DNA of 42,563 nucleotides from Chara braunii. Its lineage: Eukaryota; Streptophyta; Charophyceae; Charales; Characeae. Both the position numbers and the translations under genes were made by a program. The notes under the pieces were generated by a model, which was given only the letters and a program-made list of their open reading frames with translations, had not been told where the DNA came from and searched no databases. This document shows positions 39,586 to 42,563 of the stretch, one piece after another; positions within the stretch are counted from its first letter, which is position 1, and each line of letters opens with the position of its first letter. Location of the stretch: assembly GCA_003427395.1 (NCBI GenBank), contig BFEA01000153.1, forward strand, positions 609,298 through 651,860. Reading direction: 5' to 3'.

Positions 39586-40932
39586 TCACTGCGTACCCAT
39601 TCGCTCCGCCAGTGCATCCCGCAGGATCAGCGCATCCCCCGTCGACGACTTCATACACATCTGCCTCAACGAGCGGTGCATCCCAAGGTCCACCCTGCGA
39701 CGAACACCGTCCGGCCCGACCTCCCACAATAGATTGTCGTCGAACGGGATGCCCGCGTCGATGAGTATGTTGTGGAGCATGCAGACGGCGACGAATTGCT
39801 GCGGCAACGTGTCCATGTTCGTCTTGTGGGAGCGAAGGAACAACCTCCACATCCCCTTCAATCTGTCGAAAGCCCTCTCGACTGCTCCCCTCGCCGTCTT
39901 CTGCTTGTTGTCAAACCGAATCTCTGACGGGCGCTGCGATACACCGCCGTAGGGGACGACTACCCATTCCGAGGGGGGGTAACCGTTGTCGCCCAGTAGA
40001 TAGCCGTTCGTTCGCACACCGAAAGGCAGCATGACAGGTGACCCAGTGAAAAGTTCCCCTGCCTCCTCACACGCCCACAAACTGGACAGGTGGACGATCC
40101 TCACGTTGTGGCAGCTCCCCGGGTATCCGACGAACACATCCAGCACACGCAAGTTCAGATCGACGACCACCTGAGCCTGGACGGAGAGACGACGTTTTTT
40201 GTCGTAGTAGTCCTCTCCGGGGCAATTGGCTGGCTTGCCGATGAAGATGTGGGTACAATCGATGCAACCATTGCAGTTGGGGAAACCCTTGTCAGCGAAA
40301 GCGCGCAAGACGACCGCCTTTTGCAGCCCCGTTGGCCACGATATCTTGTCGCTGTACGCACTCAGCAATGCCGAAGTAACATCCCGCACAGCCACCAACC
40401 CAGACTTTCTGCCAATGCCGAAGCTGCACGTCCCGCTCTCGTACGTCTCCCCCGACGCCCATCTGTACATAGCGAACGCTACGATGAGGTCAGGCTGGAG
40501 GGGCTCCCTATAAAATGTCACACGCCGTTGAAGGAAGGGAGACAGAGTTTCCGCTATCTCCCGGAACACCCATGGCGACATGCGCAGCTTGTCCTTGAAG
40601 TAGTCTTCTATCGCGTCGTCGCATTGCCGCAGATCCTCCCACACCCCCCCTGTTCGACGCTTCATCCACCACCTCGGCGTCGCTCTGGGAAACACTCCAC
40701 ACCCCATGGCATAGCACACCTGAAGGACAGGGTCGCAAATGGCGCCACTGCCCTCTTCGTCCACATGAATGGACTGCAGCGTCTTCTTCCGGCGTGCGCG
40801 AATGGCTGCTCTCATCCTCCCCTCCGTCCTCTGCAATTGACACCTGATGAGTATCATGTTCACGGCCGCTGCCACAGCCGCCCTCTCCACCTTGCTGAGT
40901 GTGTCATGAACCGCGTCCCCGTCCACGTCCAT
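39586..40932 (-). CDS. PIF/Harbinger-type transposase (HARBI1-like DDE), intact
   Basis: The nuclease excises and reinserts Harbinger elements, usually with a Myb/SANT-like partner protein, which I do not see here. From the ATG at 40932 the frame is open for 448 codons; an upstream ATG at 41055 would add 41 codons of Arg/Ser-rich text. Numbering from 41055, the catalytic triad is Asp266 (GCIDCTHIF), Asp356 (YLLGDNGYPPSEW) and Glu393 (ARGAVERAFDRLKGMW). MLHNILID near residue 427 is the typical DDE_4 ending. The N-terminal part has WMKRRTGGVWEDL and the helical CDDAIEDYFKDKLRMS. There are no stops or frameshifts, unlike every other TE gene in the window. The GC content is higher than that of its neighbours. 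It is either a young element or a domesticated gene. Confidence 0.88.
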   Translation of the reverse strand: MDVDGDAVHDTLSKVERAAVAAAVNMILIRCQLQRTEGRMRAAIRARRKKTLQSIHVDEEGSGAICDPVLQVCYAMGCGVFPRATPRWWMKRRTGGVWEDLRQCDDAIEDYFKDKLRMSPWVFREIAETLSPFLQRRVTFYREPLQPDLIVAFAMYRWASGETYESGTCSFGIGRKSGLVAVRDVTSALLSAYSDKISWPTGLQKAVVLRAFADKGFPNCNGCIDCTHIFIGKPANCPGEDYYDKKRRLSVQAQVVVDLNLRVLDVFVGYPGSCHNVRIVHLSSLWACEEAGELFTGSPVMLPFGVRTNGYLLGDNGYPPSEWVVVPYGGVSQRPSEIRFDNKQKTARGAVERAFDRLKGMWRLFLRSHKTNMDTLPQQFVAVCMLHNILIDAGIPFDDNLLWEVGPDGVRRRVDLGMHRSLRQMCMKSSTGDALILRDALAERMGTQ

Positions 40933-41236
40933 CGCTCGTCCTCGCCAAGTGAAGAAGGCTCGACTTCGGTGGGAACAACAGCGATGGCGCGTCGTGAAAA
41001 CCCGACTGAACGGCGTGCACGTCGACGGCGAAGGCGCGCGTAGCGAAGCACACAACGTTGGCGATCGTGTGACTGTGGCCGTGTGACGGCGGCCGTGCTG
41101 CTTCAGACGTATTCATGGACGTTCGGCGTGCCAGCAGACCCCACGAAGCCGCCACCCCATACCGAAACAGTCTCGCCGACGAACGTTGCTGCCGTCAGCT
41201 GTAAGGGACACACACGCCGCCGTCATTCGCTTACTG

Positions 41237-41262
41237 GGATTCGAATTTCGAAATTCGAATCC
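41237..41262. repeat. Perfect 26-bp palindrome upstream of the transposase
   Basis: GGATTCGAATTTCGAAATTCGAATCC is its own reverse complement. It lies about 180 bp upstream of the outer transposase ATG. AAATTCAAATTTG at 41305-41317 is a related partial copy. It may be part of the element terminus or a dimeric protein-binding site. Confidence 0.9.
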
Positions 41263-41430
41263 GGGACTGCGCGCCGTTTACGTAGCCTTTTTCTTTTCGC
41301 CGCGTAAATTCAAATTTGCGCCGCCCACAGCTCCTGGGCCAAGGGCGACGCCACAGACGCAACCCGCTGGACCAACCTCGCCAACCCCCCCGCGTCCGCG
41401 AGTCGAAATATGCAACTGGCCGCGGGAGCA

Positions 41431-41542
41431 CCCGAGGAATCGTCCTCGGGGAACATTTCCGAGGATGAGTGGAACGAAGGCGGGAATTTCCTCGGGCGAC
41501 TCCAAGGAATCGTCCTCGGGCCCCGAGGATACCCCGAGGAGT
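41431..41542. repeat. Cluster of CCGAGGA/TCCTCGG hairpins
   Basis: CCCGAGGA-ATCG-TCCTCGGG (41431-41450) is a perfect 8-bp stem with a 4-nt loop. GGAATCGTCCTCGGG recurs at 41506-41520 and runs into CCCCGAGGA, giving a second hairpin, with further copies TTCCGAGGA and CCCCGAGGAG nearby. Possible subterminal repeats of the Harbinger element or a separate MITE. Confidence 0.75.
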
Positions 41543-41786
41543 GTGGAACGAGCCCCTTTCTCTCACTCGCTTTTTCTCTCAGTTTGGACTATTCCTGGAT
41601 TTACTTACATCTGTCATCCTTGTGCAGGGACCATGACAACCTTCCCTTTATCATTCCAATTTTAATTAATGTCCTAAGGGAGATGGACGACTCTTTTGGG
41701 AAAACTTACTGTGGTCTCTTACACAAAATCCCAAGAAAAAGAGAAGGGCTCAAACCTCCAGCACTTCCGGGCCTCTACGCCCTGAA

Positions 41787-41960
41787 CTTAGGGCCAGATC
41801 CCACTGGCAAGAGGATTGGAAGCAGTGTCTGAATCTGGACGTGTTCCACGCAGAGGGGAAGAAAAGTAGATCAATCAGAATTTTTCGCACCTGTCCACAA
41901 ACACGTCCACATTCAGACACTTACTACAATCCATTTTGCCAGTGGGATCTAGCCCTTAGC
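41787..41960. repeat. Inverted repeat with about 58-bp arms
   Basis: The left arm 41787-41843 (CTTAGGGCCAGATCCCACTGGCAA...GTGTCTGAATCTGGACGTG) matches the reverse complement of 41902-41960 (CTAAGGGCTAGATCCCACTGGCAAAATGG...GTGTCTGAATGTGGACGTG) at about 85% identity. A 58-nt loop separates them. It is a foldback structure with no obvious coding content. Confidence 0.88.
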
Positions 41961-42511
41961 CAACACGAAATCAAATCTTTTCAGCAGACACAGCCAGTGT
42001 CTTCCTACCTCGTCATTTCTATAGGCCTAGGCCTGAAAGAAGTGCGGCGCTGCCTCTGAACAAAATAGCCGGGAAAAGATTTCCTTCGGTATAGTAATGT
42101 GGTTTCAGTTTTAGTGCCCCCACAATACTGTTTGCAGCAGAAAAGTGATGCCAATGGCAGAATGTTTCTAAGGAAGTCCGAGAGAATCATAGAGCCGATC
42201 AGAAACTTCCTCCAGCAGAAAAACGAGTGGAAAAGGGGGTTCATAGTCTTTTCCCCTTTGGTAGCAGTCCCACTCCATTTCTCTGTGGAATAGGGCTTTG
42301 TTCCTGCTCTGGATTTCATTTGGTTGTTCTTCTTCCTTTACCTCTTCTCCTTCTTTTTCCTTCTCTTCTTCTTGGCCAGCTACTTTGGGCGGGCATGTTT
42401 TGAATGAGTCTGGCTAAATTTTTGCTCTGCACTCAGTTCAACTGAATCTCATGCAGATATGTGGCCATATTCGCTCCAAAGTACACTCTTGAATGGATAA
42501 GTTCCTGGCAT

Positions 42512-42514
<3 letters not shown>
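41961..42514. other. No clear gene; one short coding-like frame
   Basis: The plus frame at 42099-42293 has plausible text (MFLRKSERIIEPIRNFLQQK, EWKRGFIVFSPLVAVPLHF) but no family match that I know. A pyrimidine-rich tract covers 42328-42375. It could be an exon or chance. Confidence 0.3.

Positions 42515-42563
<49 letters not shown>
42515..42563. repeat. (CT)n microsatellite at window end
   Basis: At least 49 bp of CT dinucleotides run to the end of the window, so the true length is unknown. Confidence 0.98.

Noticed and set aside
39302-39850. 182-codon minus frame
   Set aside because: It overlaps the end of the transposase in another frame, is Arg-rich from GC bias and has no motif.
40090-41043. 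317-codon plus-strand frame over the transposase
   Set aside because: It is antisense to the intact Harbinger transposase in GC-rich DNA and has no domain; a shadow frame.

Overview
ORGANISM. This is eukaryotic nuclear DNA. It is a graveyard of nested, decayed transposable elements with one assembly gap, and it has no operons, ribosome binding sites or recognisable host housekeeping gene. Ty3 elements, plant-type LINEs, a PIF/Harbinger transposase and a Penelope-like element with an N-terminal GIY-YIG domain together point to the green lineage, perhaps a large repeat-rich streptophyte alga such as Chara. That taxonomic guess is inference. LAYOUT. (1) 11-113: a strong foldback hairpin. (2) 664-7506, minus strand: Ty3-A, a near-complete Ty3/gypsy element with paired 217-bp LTRs (about 95% identical), gag, protease, RT, RNase H and integrase, all broken. 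(3) About 8.4-11.9 kb, minus: the 3' half of a LINE (end of the endonuclease, RT, C-terminal domain). (4) About 11.9-21.5 kb, plus: Ty3-B, a second Ty3-type element lacking its 5' end, whose RT is split by a 4.8-kb insertion at 13751-18586 flanked by GGTTTT. That insertion is a GTTCG/CGAAC-rich, probably non-autonomous element, and it was itself hit by a Penelope-like element (PLE) at 13932-17581 flanked by TTAAGCTCCTA. The PLE encodes GIY-YIG plus RT in one frame and carries a hammerhead ribozyme at 14059-14118. A short poly(A)-ended insert also breaks Ty3-B integrase near 20.5 kb. (5) 21509-22027: N gap. (6) 22.0-32.9 kb: mostly unassigned DNA with several tandem repeats, one RG-rich ORF (23.2-23.5 kb, minus) and one unknown coding-like ORF (29287-29943). 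(7) 33.5-36.7 kb, plus: the 5' half of a LINE (ORF1 and start of the endonuclease), ending at about the codon where the LINE at 11.9 kb begins, on the opposite strand. (8) 36.7-39.5 kb: non-coding, LTR-like starts and motif-dense DNA. (9) 39586-40932, minus: an intact PIF/Harbinger transposase, the only clearly intact TE gene here. (10) 41.2-42.6 kb: palindromes, hairpins, an inverted repeat and a terminal (CT)n tract. HOW IT FITS TOGETHER. The genes do not form a pathway; the window records successive insertions. Most premature stops in the old elements can be explained by G:C to A:T change at Gln (CAA/CAG), Arg (CGA) or Trp (TGG) codons, as expected from long-term cytosine methylation and deamination of silenced elements. 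The Harbinger gene escaped this and is probably younger or under selection. The most interesting objects are the PLE with permuted domains and hammerhead ribozyme, the unclassified GTTCG-rich element it sits in, the two complementary LINE halves that suggest a roughly 25-kb inversion, and the unknown ORF at 29.3 kb.
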